Shown here: in pieces, positions 10,524 to 21,542 of the stretch | Layout: each line of letters begins with the position of its first letter | Position numbering within the stretch: the first letter of the stretch is position 1 | DNA from: Crocodylus rhombifer | Lineage: Eukaryota; Chordata; Crocodylia; Crocodylidae | Direction of reading: 5' to 3' | DNA: 64,000 nucleotides | NCBI GenBank assembly: GCA_038503035.1 | Contig: JAVSML010024433.1 | Coordinates: forward strand, 34,910-98,909 | The notes under the pieces: generated by a model | Database searches by the model: none | What the model saw: the letters and a program-made list of their open reading frames with translations, nothing else | What the model was told of the DNA's origin: nothing | Program-made: the position numbers and the translations under genes

Positions 10524-11450
10524 AAACCCATGCTGGCTATCCCTCAGGATGTTGCCATCAGCCAGTCTGTTAAGAATGGCCTTTTTGATAATCTTTTCTA
10601 AGACCTTCCCTGGGATAGTGGTCAGGCCGACGGGCCTGTAGTTTGCTGGATCCACTTTCCTCCCTTCCTTGAAGATAGGCACCACATTGGCCTTCTTCCA
10701 ATCTTCAGGCATTTCACCAGAGAGCCAGGAGTTCTCGAAGATCCATGCCAGGGGCTGAGCTACGATGTTCGTCAGCTGCTTGAGTACCCTGGCATGTAAA
10801 TTGTCAGGGCCAGCTGACTTGAAGGTATCCACCCTTTCAATGTGTTCCTTCACAAGGTCAGCATTGATGGAGGGTAAGGAATCTCCCTCACCCAGGCCTT
10901 CCTCTCCCGTAACAGGCAGGGGCATCCTGTGGGTGAAAGGCCAACACAAAGTACCCATTTAGCAACTTGGCTTTTTCCTGGGCATCAGTTATCAGTTGTC
11001 CCATCTGGTTTAGCAGGGGTCCAATGTTGCCCTTGCTTTTCCTCCCGCTCCCCACATATCTAAAAAGGACTTTTTATTGTCCTTGATGCTTATAGCTAGT
11101 TTGAATTCAGTCACAGCCTTGGCTTTCCTGGTTTGCTCCTTGCAGGTCTGGACCAGTGCAGAATATTCCTCCTTGGAGGTAGATCCTGTCCTCCATCCTT
11201 TGTAGGCCTTTCTTTTTAGATGCAGGAGGTCTGTTAGATCCCTGGAGAGCCAAGGCAGCTGCTGTGCCCTTTTGCTGCCTTTTCTCTGAGATAGCATAGA
11301 CTTTGCTTGTGTATCGAGGATCGCTCCCTTGAGGAGCAAACACTCATCCAGAACTCCCCTCCCCTTTGGGCTATGGCCCTTTAGGGCTCCACTGACAAGC
11401 CTCCTGAGCTTGTGAAAGTCAGCTTTCCACAGCCTGGCAAGTTTCAGCCC
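10524..11450 (-). mobile_element. CR1 LINE 5' portion (EN-RT linker and RT fingers), minus strand
   Basis: On the minus strand this reads QQLPWLSRDLTDLLHLKRKAY, then KDNKKSFLDMWG, LPSINADLVKEHIERVDTF, SAGPDNLHARVLK and VVPIFKEGRKVDPANYRPV, up to RDSQHGF. There the plus-strand CR1 begins. The rest of this copy up to its 3' tail (9535-9582) is missing, about 1.2 kb, so either the insertion was accompanied by a deletion or the locus was rearranged. Confidence 0.9.
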
Positions 11451-12615
11451 AAAAGAATTATGCTTGAAAAGTCTGAATACGAATGGCAGAAGCCTTTAGG
11501 ATCTTTCCTTCCAACCAGCTGCTAAAATGGCTCTGGAACAGTAAGCAAAGTCCTCTTATATAGAGAGAAGATGCACAGGTCCATCCTAGGATGAAGGACG
11601 TAAGCAAAAGAAGGCAGGGCTGAGAGGGTAAGAGAGCACATAACCACTGGGGAAAGGCTGGGAAATACACATGGAGTGGAGAGCAGCAGTGTGAAATAAT
11701 ACAGCATCTCACATCCGTCAACCCCAGGGACCAAATGCCCCCAGTCAAAAAAGCCAGCTCCATGGTCAGTGTGAGCTGCAAGTCAGGTAGAAGGCCTGAG
11801 TGAGCCTGGCCTGGCTAGCGCTGACTGCTGTCTTTGCATTTCTTGAATTCACAGAAAATGAGAACGAGCTTTTTACTTAGTAAACACTGAATTTATGTTA
11901 GTTGAAACTTGACTCCATAAATATTTCGGTCAGTATTTTAACCACGTTCACGGGCTTCTAAGACCTTTAGGGGATTAGATTTATACGAGTATGCATAGAA
12001 TCATAGTAGCCAGGCACAATGGTGCTCTCTGAGGACTAGTGGGTCACTCATCTTTCCTAGTTTAGGTTCCACCATAAACCATCCTGTTCTCCATGGGTGA
12101 CCATTGAGTTTGAACCTAGAACTTCCAAAAAGGGAAAGAAAAAAAACCCTTCAGCATTTGAGCAGCCTGGCCTTCTGGAAAGGGCACTGGGTTGGGCTGA
12201 GACATAAGTGAGCAGTGGTTTATTTCTAGCTTTATCACTAAATTACAATTGGGCAGTACTGAATTAAAACTGAATTGGGCAAGCTACTTCACCTCAGTTT
12301 CCTTATCCATAAAATGGCAAACATGATACTTGGCCTCCTTTGCAAAATTCTTTGAGATCTTTTCCTGATACCAGCTGAGTGTTGTTAGCTGGCAGCAGCA
12401 GGAGGAAATTTCTTTCTATATGGAATAGCCTGTAAAATGGTATCTGGCCAAGATACACATCCCCAGTGCTCAGATGATGTGCTAAGGACATGGGTATGTT
12501 AGGGCTCCTGCTGAGGACAAAATGAACATATCAGGAAGAAGAGTAGGGGAGTGCTTAAAGCCCCAGTCAAATCTACTTCCTCTTGCCTGGCAAAGAGATG
12601 GAGTCAGTTACCACA
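11451..12615. other. No recognisable feature
   Basis: Non-coding, AT-rich in 11.8-12.3 kb. The minus-strand open frames at about 11.46-11.78 kb are leucine/serine-rich with no family signature. Confidence 0.4.
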
Positions 12616-13008
12616 CATTGGGTGCATCTACATGTGCACATTTACTGCTCAGTAATTTAAGTAACTGCACAGTAACCGAAAATTACTGTGCAATATGGGT
12701 GCATGTCTACATGTGCATGCCTGTACTGTGCAGTAACCAGGGCAACTTATGCCAACTTGGGCATAAATTTGATACCTGTATTATGCAGGTATCAAATTTA
12801 TGCCCAATTAGTTACTGTGCAGTAACACACGTGTAGACACCTTACTGCATAGTAACACTGGACTGATTTGGGACTACCTTTAGTCACAAGTCAGTCCACA
12901 TACAGAGTTACTGTGCTTTAATGGCTACATGTGTAGATGCCAGCCTAAAAAACACTTACTGCACAGTATCTTACAGTGCAGTAAATGCATATGTAGATGT
13001 GCCCAATG
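12616..13008. mobile_element. Palindromic MITE of the TGTGCAGTAA type
   Basis: Begins CATTGGGTGCATCTACATG and ends CATATGTAGATGTGCCCAATG (inverse match). The interior repeats ACTGTGCAGTAA/TTACTGCACAGT motifs. It also holds a perfect 22-bp hairpin: TTGGGCATAAATTTGATACC and its complement, around the TATTATG loop near 12780. No coding capacity. It belongs to a group of MITEs here with (G)TGTCTACACATG-like ends. Confidence 0.8.
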
Positions 13009-13108
13009 GGCACATTTACATGTGCTATTAATAAGATATAGTCTTACTGCACCGTAAAACACTGTGCCGTAAGCTTTTCCTGGGAGCGTGTCTACACATG
13101 CACCCTGT
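13009..13108. mobile_element. Short MITE of the same group
   Basis: Lies next to the preceding MITE. Ends GGCACATTTACATGTGC and GTGTCTACACATGCACCC are rough inverse matches, with TTACTGCAC and GTGCCGTAA motifs inside. Confidence 0.5.
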
Positions 13109-13874
13109 TGATAGCAAATCTGTTCCCAGTGGGAGCAGCCTGTTACAGGGATGCTCATGCCCTGTTCTGCCCCACTGCAGCAGCCAGGGTGAGCACCAGG
13201 CTCTCCTGGGTTGCTAGCCCAGCGGCTGGCATGGAGCATGGGGGGCAAGTCTTGATGTGCATGGGGCTAGGAGAGCTCTTCTGGCTGCACTGGAAGCTGT
13301 CTCCTGGCCCTGTGCACATTGGGAAGGGTCCTGATGTGCACAGGGCTGGGAGACAGCTGCTGCTGCAGCAAGCAGAAGTCTCGTGGCCCCATACACATAA
13401 GGACACACAGCTGTGAATAAGCCCTGTGCCCAGAAGGGTTTCCCTATCCAGCAGGGGGCTGGCTGGGAGCTGTCCCACTCCTGGGGCAGCTGCCAGCAAG
13501 TCTTCAGCTGGGAGGGGCTTCCCCACCCAGCAAGGGGCTTGTCAGCAGCTCCCTCAGGAGTGGGACAGCTCCCAGCCAGCCTTCTGCTAGGTAGGGAATC
13601 CCTGCCTGGCAGCTGCCCCACAAGCAGGGTAGCTGCCAACAAGCCCCCAACTTAGAGGGGAAGCAGAGAGCTCCTCAATTTCCTGTGGGGAGCCGGGAGC
13701 TGCACAGTACTCAAACTGGGGGAGGGGGAAGGCATAGAGTGACCCTGTCCCAGCACTGATCAGCTCCCAGCCCCTGGGGAGAGCTAGAAGCTGAGGAGTA
13801 TCAGGACCAGGGACAGGGTCTCCCCATCTCCTATGGCCCCCAGCTGGTGTGGCTGACTGGTTCCTGGTCAGTGT
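13109..13874. repeat. GC-rich block with imperfect repeats between MITEs
   Basis: Contains imperfect repeats of about 75-130 bases at 13430-13660, built from GGGGCTTGTCAGCAGCTCCC- and GGGACAGCTCCCAGCCAG-like pieces. Multi-frame open stretches follow from composition. It may be the interior of a larger element whose ends are the flanking palindromic MITEs. That is inference only. Confidence 0.45.
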
Positions 13875-14253
13875 CTACCCAAGCACTACTGTGCAGTAAA
13901 TAGTGCTCGGTTAACCTAGTACCTGTATTTACAGGTACTAGCTAACTGTGCAGTAGACTGATTTACTGCACAGTGGGTGTGTCTGTATGAGATGTTGACT
14001 GTGCAGTAGTCGAATAATACTGTGCAGTAGCGTGTCACAGCACCAATAGGCTATTATGCAGTAGTGTCACTTAAAAGGCATATACCGGCATTACTAAGCA
14101 GTAACGACAGTTCATGCTTGATTATACAAGTACTAAATGAATGTGCAGTAACCACTGCAGATGTGCCCACTAAATGCCATGCACTTGACGCTTTTACTGT
14201 GCAGTAGATTAGTCTACTGCATGACAAAGTGTCTCATGTAGACACACCTATAG
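13875..14253. mobile_element. Palindromic MITE cluster
   Basis: Repeated ACTGTGCAGTA motifs in both orientations, a CTAGTACCTGTA/TACAGGTACTAG hairpin at about 13916-13942, and an internal GGGTGTGTCTGTATGAGA matched by the inverse TCTCATGTAGACACACC at the right edge. Probably two copies, one nested or tandem. Confidence 0.7.
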
Positions 14254-16008
14254 AGTCTTTGCTGGTTCCCTGTGCACTGAAATGGCCCTGCAGGAAGGCT
14301 GCTAGGCATGAGTGGCTTGGTCAGCCTTGAATCTGCAGCTCTTTGCCTTTGTGCTTCCTCTTCCCCCCTCCCCACACCCCTTGCACTGCTAAGAGCTACC
14401 TTGTCTCAGCAGTAGACCCCATCCAGCCTTTAAATTCAATTAAGAACAAGCAGTGGAAGATTAATCCAAGTGCTCTGCTTGCCTATCCAGTATCCAGCCT
14501 AGCAGCCAGCCCTCTCAAAATCCAGACCCTCCCTTTCTCTCTATCCTGCTTGTCCCTGGAAGGCTGAGCTCCAGAGCAGGGAAACTGACTGATGGCTGTA
14601 TGTGGAAAGCTGTTTGAATCTGCCCCAACTCGGAAATGCTTGCAGCCAGCCACACGAGTGGAAACCACTCCTCTCCATTTGGAAATTAAACAGGGCTCTC
14701 AGAACATTAAATATTGCTCAAGCTAATCAATGAGCTGGCAGGGTGCCCAGCAAGCCCTCTGCCAACAGCCACTCTCCATCAGAGGGGTAAGGATTTAGGG
14801 TTCCAGGCAGCTTCTGGATACTACCTCTGGCCACAGGGGCCTTGGAGAAACTAACATTTTGCCTCCTCTGTGGCCAGGGGTGCAGCTGGCACTGTGCTCC
14901 CTAATGGCAGCCCAATTACACCCATCTCACTGTACAATCCAGCCCTGCCCACTGCAGGACACTGCAGAAGGGTATGGAGCTAGTCACAGAGATGAGGAAG
15001 GGAATCAGTATAAGATAACGTAGGTTCAGTTTGAAGGCAGTATATGAATGCAGGCAGACAGAGTGGGCTGGGTTCACCTTTCATGGGCAACAGCTACACC
15101 CCAGCACCACAACACTGCATGTAAGGGCATGTTCCTGACTGCCCTGGGCACAAGGGAGGGTACTTAGTAAAGCATCTTCTCCTGCACATGCAGCCTCAAC
15201 TTCTTTCTGCCTCTCTCTGCTGTATGCTCCCATGCTAAAGTACCACATGGGGCTGCTATGCTGTGGTACTATGTGGGAGGGCGGGTGCCGATTGCTGACA
15301 GGTCTGCCTCTGGGTGGGGTCCGGGGAGTTCTCCACCAGGATTAAAGTAGTTTGTTCCAGGATTAGAGCCTTGTTTAGTGTAGGGCTGCTGTAGTAACCC
15401 TCCTCTGCTGTACTGATCTCCACAGGATTAATATTTTGTTTCAAAGGATTACAGAGATTAGGAATGTGTGTGGGGCGGGGGGCGGCTTGCATTGCAAAAT
15501 GAAGGATGTGGTTGCAGGCAGTGTGGTGCTGTGCTGAACACACTCTCGATGCATGATTGCAAACAGACACACCACATCCACAGATACACACACTTTCTTG
15601 AACCTGTGGGTACATCTGCACACACACAGGTAAACATACATACACACTTGCAACTCCTAATGTGTACACATACACAAATGCACACATTTGTACCCAACCC
15701 AAGCTTGCACACACACTCTCAAGCATACCCATACTTACACCTCCAGACACCAACACCCATACATACTCATGCCTGTGCTTTTATGCATCTGCATATGTGC
15801 TTATGTAACATGCAGACATGGACACATTCCCACCTGCAGTGTTTCCTGCTGCAGTAATTTTATCACAGATACTAGTTGTTGCTGTTTCACTTACAGCTGC
15901 AGGTGCTGAAAAGACATAATTTACCAAATTTCAACCAGCTTTCATTATAGAATAAGTTTCTAGTCCTCATGGCTGCACAGAAAAGTTAGTAAATGTGATC
16001 TGTATATA
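14254..16008. other. No gene seen; CA-rich patch at 15560-15830
   Basis: Non-coding sequence. A degenerate CACACA/CATACA-rich stretch at about 15560-15830 gives histidine/threonine- and cysteine/valine-rich spurious open frames on the two strands. Confidence 0.4.
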
Positions 16009-16016
16009 CTTTAGAA

Positions 16017-17335
16017 CATGGGCTGGCAACCCCAAGGCCATTTTGCTCAGCATGCTCTAGGTAGCTGCTGCCAGCCATGGAGCCCGGGCTGCTCCCAGCA
16101 GGCAGCTGGGAGGCTACAAGCCCTGCTGTAAACAGGACTCTGGCGCTTGGTGCTGCTGTTTGCAGCCTGCCTGCTGCAGCTGTCCAGAGCGCAGGCTGCC
16201 AACAAAGAGCTGGGCTGGCTGGCAGTGACTGCATGTGCACCTCGGAGTGGACAGCAGGGGAGAGGCCAGGGTTGCACGGCCTTAGGCCCCTCCCCCACAG
16301 TCCACTTTGAGGCAGGTATGCACCCTTTGCTATGAAGCTGATGCCAGGCCTCCACAGCAAAGGCGACACCAACTGCTTCCCAGGGTGGGGCTGGGCCAGG
16401 AGGCTCCACCCCTCCCAGCACTGCTACTGCTGCCTGCTGCCCCACACAGCTGAGCCCACCTGAGTCCCGCCCGCTCTGAGCTCAGCCCTGGCCCAGCCCG
16501 CCCCCGCCAGGCTGAGGCTGGTGCTGCCCCGCCAGGAGCGCCACGCCTTTGTGGGCTTAGCTGTGCGGGGTGGATGGGTGGTGGCAGTACTGGAAGGGGT
16601 GGCTACAGGAGGGCTTAGGCAAATTTTGGAGTGGCAAATCCCTAGCACATGTGCTGAGCATGGCACGTGAGGCCATTTTGCTCGGTACACCACGGTCAGC
16701 CCCGGCTCTGGGTAGCTGCTGCCAGCAACAGAGCCCAGGCTGCTCCCAGCAGGGCTTGCAGCATCCCAGCTTCCTGCCGGGCTCCGGCCTCAGCTCCTCA
16801 CCGGCACATGCAGGCATGCCTCGGAGCAGAAAGTACGAGAAGGGCCTGAGGCAGTGCAGCGCTGGTCTCTCCTGCACTCCCAGCACAGCGGTGATGGCAG
16901 GGTTCTGGAGCCTGGCGCAGCTGCAGCAAGCAGTGGGCAGGCTGCAAACAGCTGCACCTGGTTCCTTTTTTCCCTCTCTCTCCCCTCTTTTTTTTTTTCT
17001 TCCTTTCTCTCTTTCTCTCTCCCCTTTTTCTCTTCTTTCCCTTTTTTCTCTCTCTCTCTCATCACAACATGCTTAAAAAAAAGGGAATGCACAACAAAGG
17101 TAGTATACAAAGTTTTATTTATTGTCACCAGGTTTAGAATTTTTAGAAAACCTGGTATTTACTGTGAAAAATAAATAAAAGGGCAACTTTTATGCTTATT
17201 AACTATATTAATATGCAGCACATCCTGCCATGTACCCCCTCCTTTGGTTTTCTGGCATGCTGGCAACTCTGGCACCTTACAAGGTAGACATTGTGGCTCT
17301 TTTGGCACTCTGGCCAAAAACATTGCCTAACCCTG
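16017..17335 (+). mobile_element. hAT element, long copy of a three-copy family, perfect duplication
   Basis: Bounded by CTTTAGAA at 16009-16016 and 17336-17343, exact. The left end CATGGGCTGGCAACCCC and the inverted right end CAGGGTTAGGCAATG match the ends of the copies at 25306 and 46429, and the internal AGGCCATTTTGCTCAGCA block is shared. A second left-end-like block begins near 16640, suggesting an internal duplication or nested copy. No transposase frame was recognised. The 168-residue open frame inside is proline/serine-rich and composition-driven. Confidence 0.9.
16965..17061. repeat. Polypyrimidine tract
   Basis: Nearly 100 bases made only of C and T on the plus strand (CTCTCTC and TTTCTTTCC runs), inside the hAT element. 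It is the reason for the charged EKKGRE-type open frame on the minus strand. Confidence 0.95.
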
Positions 17336-17343
17336 CTTTAGAA

Positions 17344-19048
17344 GCTCAGAAACCAGCAGGCAAATAGAAACAAAAGAAAATGGAATATTTTAAAATAACT
17401 CATTATCTTAAATCTGTTTGCATAGTTTTTCAGAGCTGGACTTCTAGTTTTAGATTGCTTGGTGTTGCTAGTACAGCACATGCATGCCTACTAGTTATTC
17501 ACAATGGGATGGCGAAATAAGGAGATTGTGGTAGAGAGGAAGGTATTTTACAAAGGAGAGAAGGCTGTGCAGGGCTGAAGGAAAATTTTCTGCTTGGGGG
17601 ACAGCCAGAGGAAATACTGATAAAGTTAGGGGGGACTGGGTGGAGTGAGGATAAATTTCAAAGAGGGGAGTAGGTAGGTTCAGAAGAGATTTTTTTTTAA
17701 ATAAATTGGGATGTCTGGAGTGGGGTAGGAGGAGTTAGGAGAAGGCTAGATGGTTTTTAATCCTTCCCCCTCCCCTACAATCCCATGGGAGCTTTAAATT
17801 AAATCCTGTTCTGCTGCTTGCTTCCCCCCTTCCCCCCACAGAGCTCTCTCTTTCTGTGGTGGAATGGTTTAATATTGGAGAGAAACAAAGTAGTGAATCA
17901 CACACACGCAGAAGATAAAAATAATCTGGTTCTTGGCACCACATGGCAAGGCTCCATTCAGAAAGGAGAGGACAATTAAGCAAGGGCAGCACATCCAGCC
18001 ATGGGTCCAATTCTGGAGAGAGGGGTGCAGGAATTCTTTTGAGGAACTTAGGCTACAAACAGATGTCATTTTGGTAGAGGGATCAGCTGTATCAAGATGT
18101 CTCAAGATGTCTCTTGGCAGAGCTGATGCACTTCACTGGCAGAACAGCTATTTCCTGGGGCTGTTGTCCCACATGGTCAGGTTTCTGCTGCCCAAAGGTT
18201 TTCAGGGGACTGATCCTGCAAGACAGCCCTCGGTGCCTGGCTCTGACCTGGGGCGAGTCTGTAAGCATGGGGACCCCCTCCCCTCCATGAGGTTCCCATT
18301 CTGTGCTTGCAAATAAGTACCTGGGATCAGGGCCAGCAGTATGAAACTTGTGCCCTGGGAACCTCCTACATGGGAATTCCTGGGGCATGTGCATTGTGCC
18401 GTAAGCATAGAAACGCATGCTATGATAGTGTCAAAAACTGTTAAAAGGAATTGTCAGGTAGCCCTTTTCATGTATTTGTGGCATAGTGAAGGTCAAGGAC
18501 TTCTGTATATTCGTGTTTTGTCCTGCCATTAAAAGTTTTATGGCAGGACAAAGATGCCATTTGCTTGCAGCTTAACAGCTGCTCTGCTATGGGACCTCTG
18601 GCTTCCAGATGGTGGGGTTCACTCTTTGTCGGGCCTGGAAAGGAAGCTTCTTAACAAGGGTTACATGGTCCTACTGGCTTTGCAACCTAAACTCTTAGTA
18701 ATAGAACTCTGACACAACTTGTGTTACTGCTATGTATGACCCTATCCACGGCCCCCTAAAGAATGTCTCTGATGATTTACAGGCCTCTGCAAACTACAGG
18801 CAAGGAAAAACACACACAGTATGGCTTGGGTTACTGAAAAGCACATACTTAGAGACTCTTCAAACAAACAGAAAGCATGTCTCTTGTGGAAAGGATGCCA
18901 AGGATTCAGATGCCATCAGCACAGACAGGTTGGTTACCAGAGCCCAAAAGCAACTTGCAACTCCCAGACAGGAAGGAAAGGCCTGTCTTATGCTTGCATG
19001 TGCTTGGTGTATCAAGAAAGGCCTAGCAGAGATTCCAAGCAGATGGTT
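17344..19048. other. No gene seen
   Basis: Non-coding. The only distinctive structure is the short hairpin listed separately at 18517-18552. Confidence 0.4.
18517..18552. repeat. 13-bp perfect hairpin
   Basis: TTTGTCCTGCCAT (18517-18529) and ATGGCAGGACAAA (18540-18552) are exact complements around the 10-nt loop TAAAAGTTTT, which can itself partly pair. Confidence 0.9.
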
Positions 19049-19842
19049 ATGGCTAGGTACAGACTGTCAAAAAGCCTAAGGCTGAATCAGTTCAGTCTTT
19101 GCAGGTTAGTCTAAAATGCACAGATTAAACTGAAACAGAAGTGAACAGACATTTACCTTTGATTCATAAAATGCAGCCACATACCTGCAGCAGCTCAGCC
19201 TAGAGGCCAGAGGGCACTAGAGCATGGCACTCTGCCTGTGTTCATTTCCTTTTCCTCCTGCCTCTGAGGTCTCTGGGGTTTGCAGTCCAAAATTACAGCA
19301 GCAGGATTCTTCAGGCTTACTTATCACTTCCTCTCTTCACTTCCTTAGGGATTTGTAGTTCACAGTTGCAGCCAACAGTAAATTTGAGTGAGGGAAGGGG
19401 TGTTTAACCCCCTTCCCTGGCCCCCGACCCCAGCTGGAGTTTGGCTGTCGGGGGCAGTTCTCCCCCTGTAGATGGGGCTGCATCCCCAAATGGGCTTGCC
19501 CTCTCCCCCCATCCCTTTGTCAGCCAGCCTTCACTGCTCCAGTTAGGAAGCAGAAGGGTGGGCCAGCCCTGCTCTCTGCAGCAGACAGCCCAGCCGAGCT
19601 GCGTGCTGTGGGATTGTGATTTAACATGAACCAGGGAGGGAGGGGTCTGGAACAGAAGTTTCATAAACTGGTTTGATCCAAATCAATTAAGTCTGATACT
19701 ACGTTTAGCCAGGTTTATATCTTAAACCAGTTTCAGCCATTTTGAAACTGGTTTATGTGCCCTGAGCTTCTGTGCTGTTACAGGTTTACACCAGTTTCTG
19801 ATCACTTAAATTGGTTTATGTGTAACTTCTGTCCCTAGCCTG
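19049..19842. mobile_element. DNA-transposon-like element with GGCTAGG ends
   Basis: Left end TATGGCTAGGTACAGACTGT and inverted right end CAGGCTAGGGACAGAAGTTA form an imperfect terminal inverted repeat. Near both ends are repeated AAACTGAAAC / AAACTGGTTT-type motifs in opposite orientation. Flanking 8-mers match poorly (5 of 8), so the boundaries are approximate. No coding capacity. Confidence 0.55.
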
Positions 19843-20207
19843 CAGGTATTTACGTGGTGATGGGAATGAGATGATAGGAGGGATGGGCTCAACTTCAGGC
19901 CAGTAAGTAGGGAGCCCAGGACAGTCAAAATCAAGAGGCTACCTCTCTCTGGCCTGTCTCTGGATCCCATACCTAAATGGTGACAAACCCTTACTAGACT
20001 GAGCAAGGCCAGCAGTACGCTGCTCTAGCTTCTGGGACTTTTACTGACTATGATAGAAGGGATGCAGAGCTTTGAGTACCTCCCAACATGGCAGACTGGC
20101 ATTAGAAGAAAGACCAGAACCTGCCCTCTTCTCAATCACACACACATTTCCCAGAAGCCTTCTACACTCAAACCCGCATTGGCAGGTTTTCTATCGCCTT
20201 GGCTGCA
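19843..20207. other. No recognisable feature
   Basis: Short non-coding stretch before the hAT element at 20216. Confidence 0.4.
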
Positions 20208-20215
20208 GTATGTAT

Positions 20216-20584
20216 CAGTGGCAACGTGTTGGGGGTGCATGTGCAACCCCTGAGAGCCTGTGCACCCCCTGACTGGCTGTGTTCTCTGCTTAGGGGATGA
20301 GCAGGTGGGGCAGGCAGGAGTGCCAGTGCCCCACTACAAGCACCAGCTGGGGAGCAGGGCTCTCAGAAGCAGCCACAGCCACTTCCAGAAGCAGCTGCAG
20401 TGGCTGGCTGCCTTGCAATGAGCCAGGGGGCACCCCCCCCCATTGGCTGTGATTGGCTGCGGGGGAACCTGCCTCCCATCAGTGATTTTAGCCACAGGGG
20501 ATCCCCCCCAGTCACTGACTGTTCGCTGGGGGGCACGTACCCCCCCCCCCCCCCCCCCGACTAAGGTAGCACCAGTCACCCATG
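20216..20584. mobile_element. Non-autonomous hAT-like element, copy 2, perfect duplication
   Basis: Flanked by GTATGTAT at 20208-20215 and 20585-20592. Starts CAGTGGCAACGTGTTGGGGG and ends CCAGTCACCCATG. It is the reverse-oriented relative of 9117-9469. A run of about 20 cytosines lies at 20540-20558. The right duplication sits in a GTAT-rich stretch, so the match is slightly less telling than usual. Confidence 0.85.
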
Positions 20585-20592
20585 GTATGTAT

Positions 20593-21075
20593 GTATATGC
20601 ATTTATTTATTTAAGCTGTAAATTGATCGTTCCAACAAAATTCAGAGAGGTTTACAAGAGAACAAAATGATTCTTAAAACAGAAGAGTGAACGAGAGATC
20701 AAAACAAATTAAAAAGCAAGTAGAGTATCAACATAAGACAAAACCGATTGCTTAGAATGACTTCTCATACATCGTAGCCAATAGGACTTGGTACATAGAT
20801 GATACTTTAGGAGGCTGTTTTTGACTGACCTTAGAGATCACGATGGAGCAAAAGGTGACCTGGTGACCCATCTCTGTCAGAAGGTGTGCCACTGCGTTCT
20901 GCACCAGCTGCAACCTCCAGACAGTCATCAATGGCAGCCCCACAAGAGTATTTTGCTGTAGTCCTCTTTCAGCAGCAGCAGATTCTCTGCTCAGATGTCC
21001 TTCAAGGCAGTCTGCACTGCGTCCATGCTATCATCCCTGCCTCCATTTCCTATCCCCATCATGTGCTCAATTTTT
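20593..21075 (-). mobile_element. L2-clade LINE 3' fragment
   Basis: On the minus strand it translates as GLPLMTVWRLQLVQNAVAHL, the conserved GLP..LQ.VQNAAARLLT block near the end of L2-type reverse transcriptase. A 3' UTR with a TTGTAAACCTCTCTGAATTT region and an AAATAAATAAATG end follows. Decayed, no full frame. Confidence 0.75.
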
Positions 21076-21534
21076 GCCTTGGCTGGAGGAGAGAGTCAGA
21101 GAGGAAAAAGGCAGGAGTCAGAAGTCAGGATGAATATTTCCCCTTAGTAGTGGGAAGGGGGTGGTTCTACTTGGCAGGGGTCTCAAGATCATTGTCATGG
21201 GCAGGGCTGTCCCTGGGGGGAGCGAATCTGGGCAACCTCCCCAAGCCCTGCAATTTGGGGGCCCTGCAGTAAGTGGAAGTGCAGTAAGTGGCAGAGCGCT
21301 GCCGGCTCCGCCACCACCACGAAGCACTGCTAGCTCCGGCTGTTTCCCACCCGCCCGCCCACTCCACCGGCTCCAGCAGCTCACCACCTCCCCACCCCCA
21401 TGGGCCCCGCACAGGCTAATATGCCCTGGGCCCTGCACACCCCTAGGGATGGCTCTGGCAATGGGGTTCAGGCTTTCTGGATTGTTTTCTTAGCCATTAC
21501 TAATCTACATCTTGAGATCTCTTGTGTCTGCATT
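21076..21534. other. No gene seen
   Basis: GC-rich patch at about 21290-21440 with open frames in several phases and no family signature. Confidence 0.4.
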
Positions 21535-21542
21535 TACCATGG

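Noticed and set aside
16570..17128. 168-codon frame and Glu/Lys-rich reverse frame
   Set aside because: Both are produced by the polypyrimidine tract and GC-rich interior of the hAT element at 16017.
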